Shown here: piece after piece, positions 1 to 6,208 of the stretch
How the letters are laid out: each line of letters opens with the position of its first letter
How positions within the stretch are numbered: the first letter of the stretch is position 1
DNA from: JBKJZO01 sp046715235
GTDB taxonomy: Bacteria > Actinomycetota > Actinomycetes > BP-191
Assembly (NCBI GenBank): GCA_046715235.1
Contig: JBKJZO010000088.1
Span: forward strand, 1 to 7,324
Length of the DNA: 7,324 nucleotides
Reading direction: 5' to 3'
Made by a program: the position numbers and the translations under genes
Notes under the pieces: generated by a model
Seen by the model: the letters and a program-made list of their open reading frames with translations, nothing else
Told to the model about the DNA's origin: nothing
Database searches by the model: none

Positions 1-120
1 CACGGCGAGCGCGTCCATGCCGTGGTCGACCGCGCGCGCAACGAGCGCCTCGGGCATCGAGGCGCCGTACCGCAGCGAATATCCGGACGCGACGTGCAGA
101 TGGACGAACGGGTCAGCCAT
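1..120 (-). CDS. dnaE2: DnaE2-type DNA polymerase III alpha subunit, N-terminal 40 residues (partial)
   Basis: This is the 5' end of a leftward gene that runs off the window at base 1. The 40 visible residues begin MADPFVHLHVASGYSLRYGA and continue into a VARAVDHGMDALAV segment. That matches the start of the PHP domain of C-family (DnaE) replicative or error-prone polymerases, whose first strand carries an HxH motif (here HLH, residues 7-9) followed by a Y/FSxRYGAS turn. The start is the ATG at 118-120, 13 bases after the HEPN gene's stop. No clear Shine-Dalgarno precedes it, so translation may be coupled to the upstream gene. The SAV_6107/DUF6504 neighbours and the SOS box upstream point to the mutasome-associated paralogue DnaE2 rather than the housekeeping DnaE1, but the visible part cannot separate the two. 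In mycobacteria DnaE2 performs damage-induced mutagenic translesion synthesis. Confidence 0.8.
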   Translation of the reverse strand, partial: MADPFVHLHVASGYSLRYGASMPEALVARAVDHGMDALAV

Positions 121-133
121 CGTCAGCAGCCGG

Positions 134-595
134 TCATAACCGCGGTACGGCGAACAGCGACGGTGAGCCGGCCACCCCGAGCTTGGTCTCGACGACGGCG
201 AGGAACGTCGCGGCGTCGCGCAGCAGGTCGTCGGCCTCGCGGGTGGTGACCGACCCGGGCAGCCCGGCCTCGGCGAGTGCACGCTTACGCGCGCCGGCCG
301 CGAAGAACTCGGCCCACTCCCCCATCTCGGGCGCGACATGGACGAGCAGGGTCCAGGCACTCAGCGGCCGTCCCCGGCGTACCCCGGACGCCGGGCGGGC
401 GCGAGCGGCGAGCACCGCGGCGGCGGCGCGCAACGCCGCGAGGTGCGCGGCGGCGTACCGCTCAGCTGCGGTGGCGGCCTGCTCGGCCTCCGCGAGCCCA
501 CGGCGGGCCATGACGAGCAACGTGTAGACGCCCGATGACGTCGGTGCGGGCGAGGAGCTCGGTACATGTGATGGATGGAGTGCGGCCACGGACAT
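134..595 (-). CDS. SAV_6107-family HEPN domain protein
   Basis: A 153-residue, alanine-rich, predicted all-helical protein. Residues 1-22 are a Pro/Ser-rich tail. From about residue 25 the sequence follows the actinobacterial SAV_6107-type HEPN family: LLVMARRGLAEAE, then ERYAAAHLAALRAAAAVLA, then SAWTLLVHVAPEMGEWAEFF, then VTTREADDLLRDAATFL. R46-Y-A-A-A-H51 fits the Rx4H pattern that forms the active site in RNase-type HEPN domains, but whether this family is catalytic is unknown to me. The start ATG (593-595) lies 9 bases after the DUF6504 stop, with AGGGG (602-606) six bases upstream as ribosome binding site. The gene sits between DUF6504 and dnaE2, so a role in the SOS translesion unit (RNA or nucleotide binding, or polymerase accessory) is an inference from context. 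Family assignment is from memory of conserved motifs. Confidence 0.82.
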   Translation of the reverse strand: MSVAALHPSHVPSSSPAPTSSGVYTLLVMARRGLAEAEQAATAAERYAAAHLAALRAAAAVLAARARPASGVRRGRPLSAWTLLVHVAPEMGEWAEFFAAGARKRALAEAGLPGSVTTREADDLLRDAATFLAVVETKLGVAGSPSLFAVPRL

Positions 596-604
596 CGCCG
601 GCCC

Positions 605-910
605 CTAGTCGAGTGCGCAGGCGAGGAACCACGCGCCGCGCGACCAGTCGAAACACAGGTCGTAGACCCCGGTGCCGGCCATCCGGCCGCTGCCGGCCTC
701 GACGCGCCAGTAGTCGCGCTCGGCGTCGACATCGACCCCGCGCCGGCCTTCGCTCAAAGCGCCTGCGGCGGAACTGCGCCACCACCGACCCGTCTCGGTC
801 CACCTGGCCTGCACCGCACGCACGACATAGAGCCGGCCCTGCCAGAGGAACTGTGCCGGGTCGGTGTCGCGCCGTCGCACTTCGACCGGGTCGGCGTACC
901 TGCGGCTCAT
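605..910 (-). CDS. DUF6504 family protein
   Basis: A 101-residue protein beginning MSRRYADPVEVRRRD and ending in a GTGVYDLCFDWSRGAWFLACALD tail. It has the composition of a small beta-rich domain: a central LWQGRLYVVRAVQARW strand pair, then a WW pair, then a DYWRVEAGSGRMAGTGVYDLC segment. These features match DUF6504, a short actinobacterial protein normally encoded beside imuB/dnaE2. Its biochemical role is not known to me. The ATG at 908-910 is chosen because GGGAGGT (917-923) sits 7 bases upstream. The reading frame stays open to about 1327, but the extra residues look non-coding and cross the hairpins and SOS box. As first gene of the leftward operon it would be the first SOS-induced product; it stops 9 bases before the HEPN gene starts. 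Confidence 0.8.
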   Translation of the reverse strand: MSRRYADPVEVRRRDTDPAQFLWQGRLYVVRAVQARWTETGRWWRSSAAGALSEGRRGVDVDAERDYWRVEAGSGRMAGTGVYDLCFDWSRGAWFLACALD

Positions 911-986
911 CCGGACACCTCCCGCTCGTCGGGCCACTGCGCGGCTGCTCAGTGGTACGCCGGGGGAAGGCGACGAAGTCGGCGGC

Positions 987-1030
987 ACCGGTCCGAGCGG
1001 GATGCTTCCCCACATCCCACCCGGACCGGT
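987..1030. other. Imperfect 18-bp stem-loop in leader of the SOS operon
   Basis: The arms are 987-1004 (ACCGGTCCGAGCGGGATG on plus) and 1013-1030, with an 8-base loop at 1005-1012. Sixteen of 18 positions pair; the two mismatches are 996/1021 and 998/1019. No T-run follows on either strand, so it is not a classical Rho-independent terminator, though actinobacterial terminators often lack one. It lies downstream of the proposed minus-strand start site and upstream of DUF6504, so it would form in the 5' leader RNA. Its function is unknown; attenuation, stability or a protein-binding palindrome are possible. Confidence 0.6.
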
Positions 1031-1038
1031 GAACCCTC

Positions 1039-1078
1039 CCGACCGGCTCGCGGCGGTCGAGGACCGCGAGCCGGTCGG
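1039..1078. other. Perfect 15-bp stem-loop in leader of the SOS operon
   Basis: The arms are 1039-1053 (CCGACCGGCTCGCGG) and 1064-1078 (its exact reverse complement), with a 10-base loop. It begins only 8 bases from the neighbouring hairpin (987-1030), and both contain a GACCGG core. There is no adjacent T-run. It sits between the LexA box and DUF6504. It could be a terminator/attenuator, a leader RNA fold, or a bidirectional insulator between the divergent operons; the sequence does not decide. Confidence 0.65.
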
Positions 1079-1126
1079 AATGGACGTCCGCCGGTGCCGA
1101 TACGCTCCGCGAGAGCGCACCGTGCA

Positions 1127-1144
1127 TTCGAACATATGTTCGAA
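1127..1144. promoter_or_regulatory. LexA operator (SOS box)
   Basis: TTCGAACATATGTTCGAA is a perfect 18-bp palindrome. Its core, TCGAAC-N4-GTTCGA at 1128-1143, matches the Gram-positive/mycobacterial LexA consensus exactly. It lies just downstream of a minus-strand -35/-10 pair, where LexA binding would block transcription start or clearance. Translesion genes (imuA', imuB, dnaE2) are established LexA targets in mycobacteria, which agrees with a DnaE2-type gene at the end of this leftward operon. Regulation of the plus-strand urt operon by this site is unlikely, since urtA starts about 270 bases away. Confidence 0.9.
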
Positions 1145-1154
1145 CACTGCGAGC

Positions 1155-1183
1155 AGTAAACCCCCGCGCCGGCATCTCGTCAA
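1155..1183 (-). promoter_or_regulatory. Sigma70-like promoter for the SOS operon
   Basis: On the minus strand, TTGACG (1183 down to 1178) matches the -35 consensus in 5 of 6 positions. It is followed after exactly 17 bases by TTTACT (1160 down to 1155), 4 of 6 to the -10 consensus. The expected start near 1148 falls right beside the LexA palindrome at 1127-1144, which gives a repressible promoter with a leader of roughly 240 bases before DUF6504. The match is by eye only. Confidence 0.6.
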
Positions 1184-1289
1184 TGCCCCAGGGTGGAGAT
1201 GTGCTCCGACGGCTTCAGGGGGGTTCCGGCCCATTTGAGCAGTGGAACCGAGGGACACAGCTACCCATCCCCGGCGACCCCATTCCGGG

Positions 1290-1338
1290 CGAACCAAATG
1301 GAAACAAGATGGAAACCCAGAACACACGCAGGTGATAC
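1290..1338 (+). promoter_or_regulatory. GlnR-like binding array upstream of urtA
   Basis: Five 5-mers recur at a strict 11-bp period: CGAAC (1290), GAAAC (1301), GAAAC (1312), CACAC (1323) and GATAC (1334), each separated by 6 bases and each ending in AC. This matches the known GlnR architecture of actinomycetes (gTnAC-n6-GAAAC repeats). The two exact GAAAC b-type half sites are the strongest part; the other units are degenerate. GlnR activates ammonium, nitrate and urea utilisation genes under nitrogen limitation, which fits a urea transporter and urease operon downstream. Binding is inferred, not shown. Confidence 0.65.
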
Positions 1339-1349
1339 GGCCCGTCCCC

Positions 1350-1355
1350 TAAGTT
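1350..1355 (+). promoter_or_regulatory. Possible -10 element for urtA
   Basis: TAAGTT fits the relaxed actinobacterial TANNNT pattern and lies 11 bases after the last unit of the GlnR-like array. No recognisable -35 hexamer stands 16-18 bases upstream, which would be consistent with an activator-dependent promoter. It implies a leader of about 50 bases. This is weak evidence from one hexamer. Confidence 0.3.
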
Positions 1356-1362
1356 GGCGGCC

Positions 1363-1385
1363 CATCGCGGCAGGACGCCGCGATG
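1363..1385 (+). other. Perfect 9-bp hairpin in urtA 5' leader
   Basis: CATCGCGGC (1363-1371) pairs exactly with GCCGCGATG (1377-1385) across a 5-base loop (AGGAC). It ends 11 bases before the AGGGAGGG ribosome binding site and 25 bases before the urtA ATG. If transcription starts near 1361 it would sit at the extreme 5' end of the mRNA, where such stems can protect against decay. It could also be a second operator. No T-run follows. Confidence 0.5.
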
Positions 1386-1410
1386 AACGGGGCACCAGGG
1401 AGGGCAATTG

Positions 1411-2619
1411 ATGCTGCGACTGTCCAAGCGAGTCGTTACCGCGGTAGCGGTGTCGGCGCTCGCACTAACCGCCGCGTGCGGTTCAAATGACACGAAGGGC
1501 GGCGGCGAGACCGTCAAGATCGGCCTGCTCAACAGCCTGAGCGGCACGATGGCGATCAGCGAAGTCACGGTCAAGAACTCGCTGATGCTCGCGGTCGAGG
1601 AGATCAACGCCAAGGGCGGCGTCCTCGGCAAGAAGCTCGAGCCGATCTCCGAAGACGGAGCGTCGGACTGGCCGACGTTCGCCGAGAAGGCCGAGAAGCT
1701 CATCAGCTCCGACAAGGTCGCAGCCGTCTTCGGTGGCTGGACGTCGGCGAGCCGCAAGCAGATGCTGCCTGTCTTCGAGAAGCACAAGGCACTGCTGTTC
1801 TACCCGGTCCAGTACGAAGGCCTCGAGGCGTCGCCGTACATCTTCTACACCGGCGCGACCACCAACCAGCAGATCATCCCGGGCCTTGACTACCTCAAGG
1901 AGCAGGGCAAGAAGACGCTCTTCCTGGTCGGTAGCGACTACGTCTTCCCGCGTACCGCCAACAAGATCATCCAGGCCTACGCCAAGGCGAACGGCATGAC
2001 GGTCGTCGGCGAGGAGTACACCCCGCTCGGCGCGACCGACTTCGGCACGATCGTCAACAAGGTCAAGGAAGCCAAGGCTGACGCGGTCTTCAACACGCTG
2101 AACGGCGACAGCAACGTCGCGTTCTTCAAGCAGTACCGCTCGGTCGGTCTGAGCGCTGCCACGATGCCGGTCGTTTCGGTCTCCGTGGCTGAGGAAGAAG
2201 TCACGGGCATCGGTGCCGAGAACATCACCGACCAGCTCGTCGCCTGGAACTACTACCAGACGACCGAGGGCGCGACGAACGAGGCGTTCGTCAAGGCGTT
2301 CAAGGCCAAGTACGGCGCCGACAAGCCCACCAGTGACCCGATGGAGGCCGCGTACACGTCGCTGTACCTCTGGAAGGCCATGGTCGAGAAGGCGCAGTCC
2401 TTCGAGCCCGACAAGGTCAAGGCGGCAGCGGCCGGTACGAAGTTCGAAGCGCCGGAGGGTCTGGTGACGATCGACGGCACCAACCAGCACATCTCCAAGA
2501 CCGCGCGCATCGGCAAGATCGGCAAGGACGGCAGCATCACCGAGGTGTGGAACTCCGGTAAGCCCATCGAGCCGGACCCGTTCCTCAAGAGCTACCCCTG
2601 GGCCGCCGGCCTTTCGTAG
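1411..2619 (+). CDS. urtA: Urea ABC transporter, substrate-binding lipoprotein UrtA
   Basis: The 402-residue periplasmic-type binding protein captures urea outside the membrane and delivers it to UrtBC. Residues 1-22 are a signal peptide (KR pair, hydrophobic core) ending in LTAAC, with Cys23 as the predicted lipid anchor. A low-complexity GSNDTKGGG spacer follows. The mature part is a type-I binding fold of the Urt/amide family, with hallmark stretches EDGASDWPTFAEKAEKL (81-97), FGGWTSASRKQMLPVF (107-122), YPVQYEGLEASPYIFYTGA (131-149), then GSDYVFPRTANKI and LNGDSNVAFFKQY. The ATG at 1411 is preferred over TTG at 1408 because AGGGAGGG (1397-1404) is then 6 bases away. It heads the operon, 32 bases before urtB, downstream of a GlnR-like array. 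The mature sequence matches UrtA better than branched-chain amino acid binding proteins. Confidence 0.95.
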   Translation: MLRLSKRVVTAVAVSALALTAACGSNDTKGGGETVKIGLLNSLSGTMAISEVTVKNSLMLAVEEINAKGGVLGKKLEPISEDGASDWPTFAEKAEKLISSDKVAAVFGGWTSASRKQMLPVFEKHKALLFYPVQYEGLEASPYIFYTGATTNQQIIPGLDYLKEQGKKTLFLVGSDYVFPRTANKIIQAYAKANGMTVVGEEYTPLGATDFGTIVNKVKEAKADAVFNTLNGDSNVAFFKQYRSVGLSAATMPVVSVSVAEEEVTGIGAENITDQLVAWNYYQTTEGATNEAFVKAFKAKYGADKPTSDPMEAAYTSLYLWKAMVEKAQSFEPDKVKAAAAGTKFEAPEGLVTIDGTNQHISKTARIGKIGKDGSITEVWNSGKPIEPDPFLKSYPWAAGLS

Positions 2620-2651
2620 TTAGTCCGTTCACCAGCGGAAAGGCGCCGGTC

Positions 2652-3557
2652 ATGATCTGGCTCTCCACGGTCTTCACGGGACTGAGCATCGGCTCGATCC
2701 TGCTGTTGATCGCGCTCGGCCTGACCTTCACGTTCGGTCAGATGGGTGTGATCAACATGGCCCATGGCGAGTTCATCATGGCCGGCGCCTTCACCGCGTA
2801 CCTGCTGCAAAAGGTCATCGACGACCCCACACTGTCGCTGGCGATCGCCCTGCCGGTGGCGTTCCTCGTGGCCGGCGCCATGGGCATCGTTCTCGAGGTC
2901 ACATTGATCCGGCGGTTGTACGGCAGGCCCCTCGACACCCTGCTGGTCACGTTCGGCGTCTCGCTGATCCTGCAGCAGTTCGCAAAGGACCGGTTCGGTG
3001 CCCCCAACGTCAACGTCCGGGCGCCCGAATGGCTCGGCGGTGGTCTCAACGTCGGCTCGATCACGCTGCCTTACACGCGGATGGCCATCATGGTGCTGGT
3101 TACTGTGGTGCTGATCGCGGTGGCGTTCGCGATGAACAAGTTCCCCGCCGGGCGGCGGATGCGCGCCGTCGTACAGAACCGAAACCTGGCGGCGGTCAGT
3201 GGCATCAAGACCGGCCGGGTCGACCGCACCACGTTCTTCCTCGGCTCTGGCCTCGCCGGCGTGGCGGGTGTCGCACTGACACTGATGGGCTCGATCGGAT
3301 TTTCCCTGGGCACCAACTACATCGTCGACGCGTTTCTCGTTGTCGTCGTCGGCGGTCTCGGCCAGCTGCGCGGAGCGGTGATCGCCGCACTCGGCCTCGG
3401 TCTGCTCGCCGCAGGGAGCGAGACGTTCATCGGGCAGCTCGACATCACCGACTCGGCCGCGAGCCTGGCCAAGGTCGTCGTCTTCATCAGCATCGTCATC
3501 TTCCTGCAGGTTCGCCCGCAGGGACTCGTCGCCGTCCGCTCGAGGAGCATCGCGTGA
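2652..3557 (+). CDS. urtB: Urea ABC transporter permease UrtB
   Basis: A 301-residue, strongly hydrophobic permease of the LivH type that forms half of the membrane channel for urea. Near the N-terminus GQMGVINMAHGEF (residues 29-41) is the UrtB/LivH hallmark. The cytoplasmic-loop region VVVVGGLGQLRGAVIAALGLG, near residue 235, corresponds to the segment that contacts the ATPases. Many hydrophobic helices span the rest. It is the short form of UrtB; proteobacterial UrtB proteins often carry a long extra N-terminal domain that is absent here. The ATG at 2652 has GGAAAGG (2637-2643) 8 bases upstream. The stop overlaps the urtC start (GTGA at 3554-3557), which implies translational coupling. Confidence 0.94.
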   Translation: MIWLSTVFTGLSIGSILLLIALGLTFTFGQMGVINMAHGEFIMAGAFTAYLLQKVIDDPTLSLAIALPVAFLVAGAMGIVLEVTLIRRLYGRPLDTLLVTFGVSLILQQFAKDRFGAPNVNVRAPEWLGGGLNVGSITLPYTRMAIMVLVTVVLIAVAFAMNKFPAGRRMRAVVQNRNLAAVSGIKTGRVDRTTFFLGSGLAGVAGVALTLMGSIGFSLGTNYIVDAFLVVVVGGLGQLRGAVIAALGLGLLAAGSETFIGQLDITDSAASLAKVVVFISIVIFLQVRPQGLVAVRSRSIA

Positions 3558-4690
3558 CCGTCTCCGCAGCGTGGCGCGGGCGCATCATGTTCGCGGCAGC
3601 AGCAGCCGCCTTGCTTCTGGCCGCACCGGCCATGCTCAGTGACTTCCGGCTCAGCTTGCTCGCCAAGTACCTCTGCTACGCGATCGTCGCGGCCGGCATC
3701 GGCTTGGGCTGGGGCCGCGGCGGCATGTTGCTGCTCGGCCAGGGGATCTTCTTCGGCCTGGGTGCCTACGCCATGGGCATGCACCTCAAGCTTGCCGACG
3801 CGGGCCCGGGCGGCGTCCCCGACTTCATGAAGCTGTACGGCGACGGCACGCTCCCCTGGTGGTGGGCGCCGTTCCGCTACGCGTGGTTCGCGCTCCCGAT
3901 GGTGCTGCTGCTGCCGATGGGCATGGCCGCAGGCATCGGCACACTCATCTTCCGGCGCCGGGTCCGCGGTCCGTACTTCGCCATCCTGAGCCAGGCACTC
4001 GCGGCCGCGTTCCCGGTCCTGCTCGTCGGCTTCCAGGCGACCACATCAGGCACCAACGGGCTAACCAACATGCAGGGTTTCTTCGGCCTCGACCTCGGCG
4101 ACCCGGCTGACAAGCGCACCATCTACGTGATCACCGCGGTTGTCCTGCTGCTCGCCTTCCTGCTCGTCCGGCAGCTGAGCCAGAGCCGGTTCGGCCAGCT
4201 GCTCGTCGCGACCCGCGACGCGGAACAACGAGTGCGGTTCCTGGGCTACGACCCAGCGACGGTCAAGCTCATCGCATATGTCGCAGCCGCCGGCCTCGCC
4301 GGGATCGCGGGAGCGCTCTACGTGCCGGTCTTCGGCAGCATCAACCCGGCGTCCCTCGGTGTGCTGCCATCGATCGAGTTCGTCATCGCGGTCGCGATCG
4401 GCGGCCGCGTGTCGCTGGCCGGGCCGATCCTCGGTGCCATCTTCCTCGGCTACTCGAAGACCAACCTCAGCGAGATGCAGTCCTTCGACGACGGCAAATG
4501 GATCTATCCGCTGGGTGGCCTGTTCATCTTCATCGTGGCCTTCATCCCAGACGGTCTAGCTTCGGTTCCCGCCGCCCTCCGCGGACTTCTCAGCAGATCG
4601 ACTACTGACGCACACGTGACCGACCCCGAGGGCACCGACGAGATCGGTGGAGACGCGGCCCTGGTGGCCGCGTCCGAGGGAGCGCAATGA
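3554..4690 (+). CDS. urtC: Urea ABC transporter permease UrtC
   Basis: A 378-residue LivM-type permease, the second half of the urea channel. The opening MTVSAAWRGR is followed by a hydrophobic segment, then LLAKYLCYAIVAAGIGLGWG and GGMLLLGQGIFFGLGAYAMG, which are characteristic UrtC stretches. Later come RGPYFAILSQALAAAFP, TSGTNGLTNMQGF and a loop VAIGGRVSLAGPILGA that would couple to the ATPases. After the last helix there is an acidic tail of about 35 residues (THVTDPEGTDEIGG-like, Asp/Glu/Ala-rich). The GTG at 3554 is chosen because GAGGAG (3542-3547) is 6 bases upstream and it overlaps the urtB stop. The frame is open far upstream, but that part is the shadow of urtB. The stop overlaps the urtD ATG (ATGA, 4687-4690). 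Confidence 0.94.
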   Translation: MTVSAAWRGRIMFAAAAAALLLAAPAMLSDFRLSLLAKYLCYAIVAAGIGLGWGRGGMLLLGQGIFFGLGAYAMGMHLKLADAGPGGVPDFMKLYGDGTLPWWWAPFRYAWFALPMVLLLPMGMAAGIGTLIFRRRVRGPYFAILSQALAAAFPVLLVGFQATTSGTNGLTNMQGFFGLDLGDPADKRTIYVITAVVLLLAFLLVRQLSQSRFGQLLVATRDAEQRVRFLGYDPATVKLIAYVAAAGLAGIAGALYVPVFGSINPASLGVLPSIEFVIAVAIGGRVSLAGPILGAIFLGYSKTNLSEMQSFDDGKWIYPLGGLFIFIVAFIPDGLASVPAALRGLLSRSTTDAHVTDPEGTDEIGGDAALVAASEGAQ

Positions 4691-5460
4691 CGTCACTGCT
4701 GGAGATCCGTGGCCTGCGCGTGGTCTTCGACGGCTTCGCCGCCGTCGACGGTGTCGACCTCGACGTCCCCGAGGGCGACCTGCGGTTCCTGATCGGCCCC
4801 AACGGAGCGGGCAAGACCACGCTCGTCGACGCCGTCACCGGGCTGGCGTCGGCCGCTGACGGCTCGATTCGCCTTGCCGGGAAGGAGCTTCGCGGTCTCA
4901 AGGAGCACGAGATCGTCCGCCTCGGCGTCGGGCGCACGTTCCAGACGGCGTCGGTGATCGAGCAGCTGAGCGTCGTCGAGAACCTCGACATCGCGGCCGG
5001 CGCCGGCCGCTCCCTTCGAACCCTGCTGCGCCGGCGCAAGGGCATCGAGCCGCGCATCGCCGAGGTGCTCGGGATGATCGGTCTGGCCGATCTCGCAGAG
5101 CGTCCCGCTGGATTGCTCGCGCACGGCCAGAAGCAGTGGCTGGAGATCGGCATGCTGCTGGTGCAGGACTGCCGGCTGTTGCTGCTCGACGAGCCCGTCG
5201 CGGGCATGAGCGAGGAAGAGCGCGCGGCGACCGGCGACCTCCTTCGTCACCTGGCCACTGAATGCACCGTCATCGTGGTCGAGCACGACATGCACTTCCT
5301 GCGCATGGTGGCCAAGAGCGTCACGGTGCTGCACGAAGGCAAGGTGCTCAGCGAAGGCAGTGTCGCTGAGGTGCGGGCGGATCCGCGGGTTCAAGAGGTC
5401 TACCTCGGGCCGGACGAGACAGTCGATTCCGACAACGACGCGCTGACCGGAGGTTCGTGA
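4687..5460 (+). CDS. urtD: Urea ABC transporter ATP-binding protein UrtD
   Basis: A 257-residue cytoplasmic ATPase that powers urea import together with UrtE. Visible motifs in order are: Walker A GPNGAGKTT (37-45), Q-loop RTFQT (Gln86), ABC signature LAHGQKQWLEIGMLL (144-158), Walker B LLLLDEP (164-170, catalytic Glu169), and H-loop VVEHDM (His200). The signature reads LAHGQ rather than LSGGQ; a GQKQWLEIGM continuation is typical of UrtD and separates it from LivG. The tail after residue 240 is acidic. The ATG at 4687 overlaps the urtC stop and has GAGGGAG (4676-4682) close upstream. It ends next to the urtE start, with GGAGG (5449-5453) inside its last codons serving urtE. Confidence 0.95.
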   Translation: MTSLLEIRGLRVVFDGFAAVDGVDLDVPEGDLRFLIGPNGAGKTTLVDAVTGLASAADGSIRLAGKELRGLKEHEIVRLGVGRTFQTASVIEQLSVVENLDIAAGAGRSLRTLLRRRKGIEPRIAEVLGMIGLADLAERPAGLLAHGQKQWLEIGMLLVQDCRLLLLDEPVAGMSEEERAATGDLLRHLATECTVIVVEHDMHFLRMVAKSVTVLHEGKVLSEGSVAEVRADPRVQEVYLGPDETVDSDNDALTGGS

Positions 5461-5462
5461 AC

Positions 5463-6155
5463 ATGCTGCGTCTCGAGGATGTCACGGCCGGCTACGGCCG
5501 CACCCGGGTCCTGTTCGGTATCGACGTTGAGGTGCCGCGCGACGGCGTCCTCGCGGTCTTCGGCCACAACGGCGCCGGCAAGACGACGCTGTTGCGTACG
5601 GCGGCGGGCCTGATCCGCCCGTCATCAGGACACGTCTTCCTCGACGACGAGGACGTGACGAGGATGAGCCCGGCCGGCCGCGTCGCCAGGGGCCTGGGCT
5701 ACGTGCCACAAGGCAACCAGGCGTTCCCGCATCTGACGACGAGGGAGAACCTGCAGCTGGTTGCTGACGGGCGCGGCGCTGACGGCAAAGCCGCAATGAA
5801 CGACGTACTCGACCTGTTCCCCGCGCTGCCGCCGCTGATGAACCGCCGCGCCGGCCTGCTTTCGGGCGGGCAGCGCCAGCAGCTGTCGATCGCGCGGGCA
5901 CTGCTGTGCCGGCCGCGGATGCTGCTGCTCGACGAACCCACGGAAGGTATCCAGCCCACGGTCGTGCGACTGATCGAGGACACCATCGCCGCGCTGGCAT
6001 CCCGCGACGGCTTGTCGGTGCTTCTGGTCGAGCAGCACGTCAGCTTTGCCCAGCGTCTCGCGCAGCGTTACGCCGTGGTCGAGCGAGGTCGCATCACTGC
6101 GGCCGGCGACATGACCGACGGCATGAGTATCGTTCGCGAGCTAATGGCGGTCTGA
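5463..6155 (+). CDS. urtE: Urea ABC transporter ATP-binding protein UrtE
   Basis: A 230-residue LivF-type ATPase, the second nucleotide-binding subunit of the urea importer. Motifs are: Walker A GHNGAGKTT (34-42), Q-loop VPQGNQAF (Gln83), signature LSGGQRQQLSIARAL (133-147), Walker B MLLLDEPTEGIQP (153-165, catalytic Glu158), and H-loop VEQHVSFA (His192). The EGIQP sequence after Walker B is typical of UrtE/LivF. Two starts are possible. GTG at 5457 overlaps the urtD stop (GTGA) but is only 3 bases from GGAGG (5449-5453). ATG at 5463 is 9 bases from it and gives the usual MLRLEDVTAGYG opening, so I chose the ATG. ureAB follows after a 53-base gap with no visible terminator, which suggests a shared transcript. 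Confidence 0.94.
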   Translation: MLRLEDVTAGYGRTRVLFGIDVEVPRDGVLAVFGHNGAGKTTLLRTAAGLIRPSSGHVFLDDEDVTRMSPAGRVARGLGYVPQGNQAFPHLTTRENLQLVADGRGADGKAAMNDVLDLFPALPPLMNRRAGLLSGGQRQQLSIARALLCRPRMLLLDEPTEGIQPTVVRLIEDTIAALASRDGLSVLLVEQHVSFAQRLAQRYAVVERGRITAAGDMTDGMSIVRELMAV

Positions 6156-6208
6156 CTCTCCGGTCCGTCGCATCCGTCGTCGCAAGCCTCCGGGAAGGAC
6201 GTCGCATC

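Larger units (their letters stand above)
911..1410. other. Divergent intergenic control region (500 bp)
   Basis: I find no convincing gene in this stretch between the leftward DUF6504 operon and rightward urtA. Open frames crossing it on either strand give low-complexity Arg/Pro/Ser-rich translations without family features. From left to right it holds a ribosome binding site for DUF6504 (917-923), a weak 6-bp inverted repeat (934-939/950-955), two strong hairpins, the LexA box, a minus-strand promoter, about 100 bases with nothing I can name (1184-1289), a GlnR-like array, a possible -10 element, a hairpin and the urtA ribosome binding site (AGGGAGGG, 1397-1404). Confidence 0.7.

Noticed and set aside
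183..527. Plus-strand open frame of 114 codons
   Set aside because: It lies opposite the HEPN gene and its Ala/Ser/Arg-rich translation is typical of high-GC antisense frames.
1222..1249. GGTTCC/GGAACC inverted repeat with a 16-base loop
   Set aside because: Only 6-bp arms and a long loop; expected by chance in this composition and not placed at a recognisable promoter.
911..1327. In-frame N-terminal extension of DUF6504, including a possible ATG near 1015-1017
   Set aside because: The extension crosses the hairpins and LexA box, looks low-complexity, and the ATG at 908-910 has a much better ribosome binding site.
1193..1411. Small plus-strand open frame (72 codons) before urtA
   Set aside because: It has no good ribosome binding site, its translation is not protein-like, and it covers the GlnR-like array and leader hairpin.
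1483..2490. A 335-codon open frame on the minus strand opposite urtA
   Set aside because: It is a shadow of urtA caused by G/C-rich third positions. Its translation is Arg/Leu/Asp/Val-rich with no family features, and urtA is unambiguous.
3029..3553. Upstream extension of the urtC reading frame
   Set aside because: The extra residues are an Arg/Gly-rich shadow of urtB. The GTG at 3554 has a ribosome binding site and gives the expected UrtC start.
5906..6208. Upstream extension of the ureAB frame into urtE
   Set aside because: The extra 101 residues are an out-of-frame shadow of urtE, and UreA proteins begin at LLSPHEQ, matching GTG 6209.
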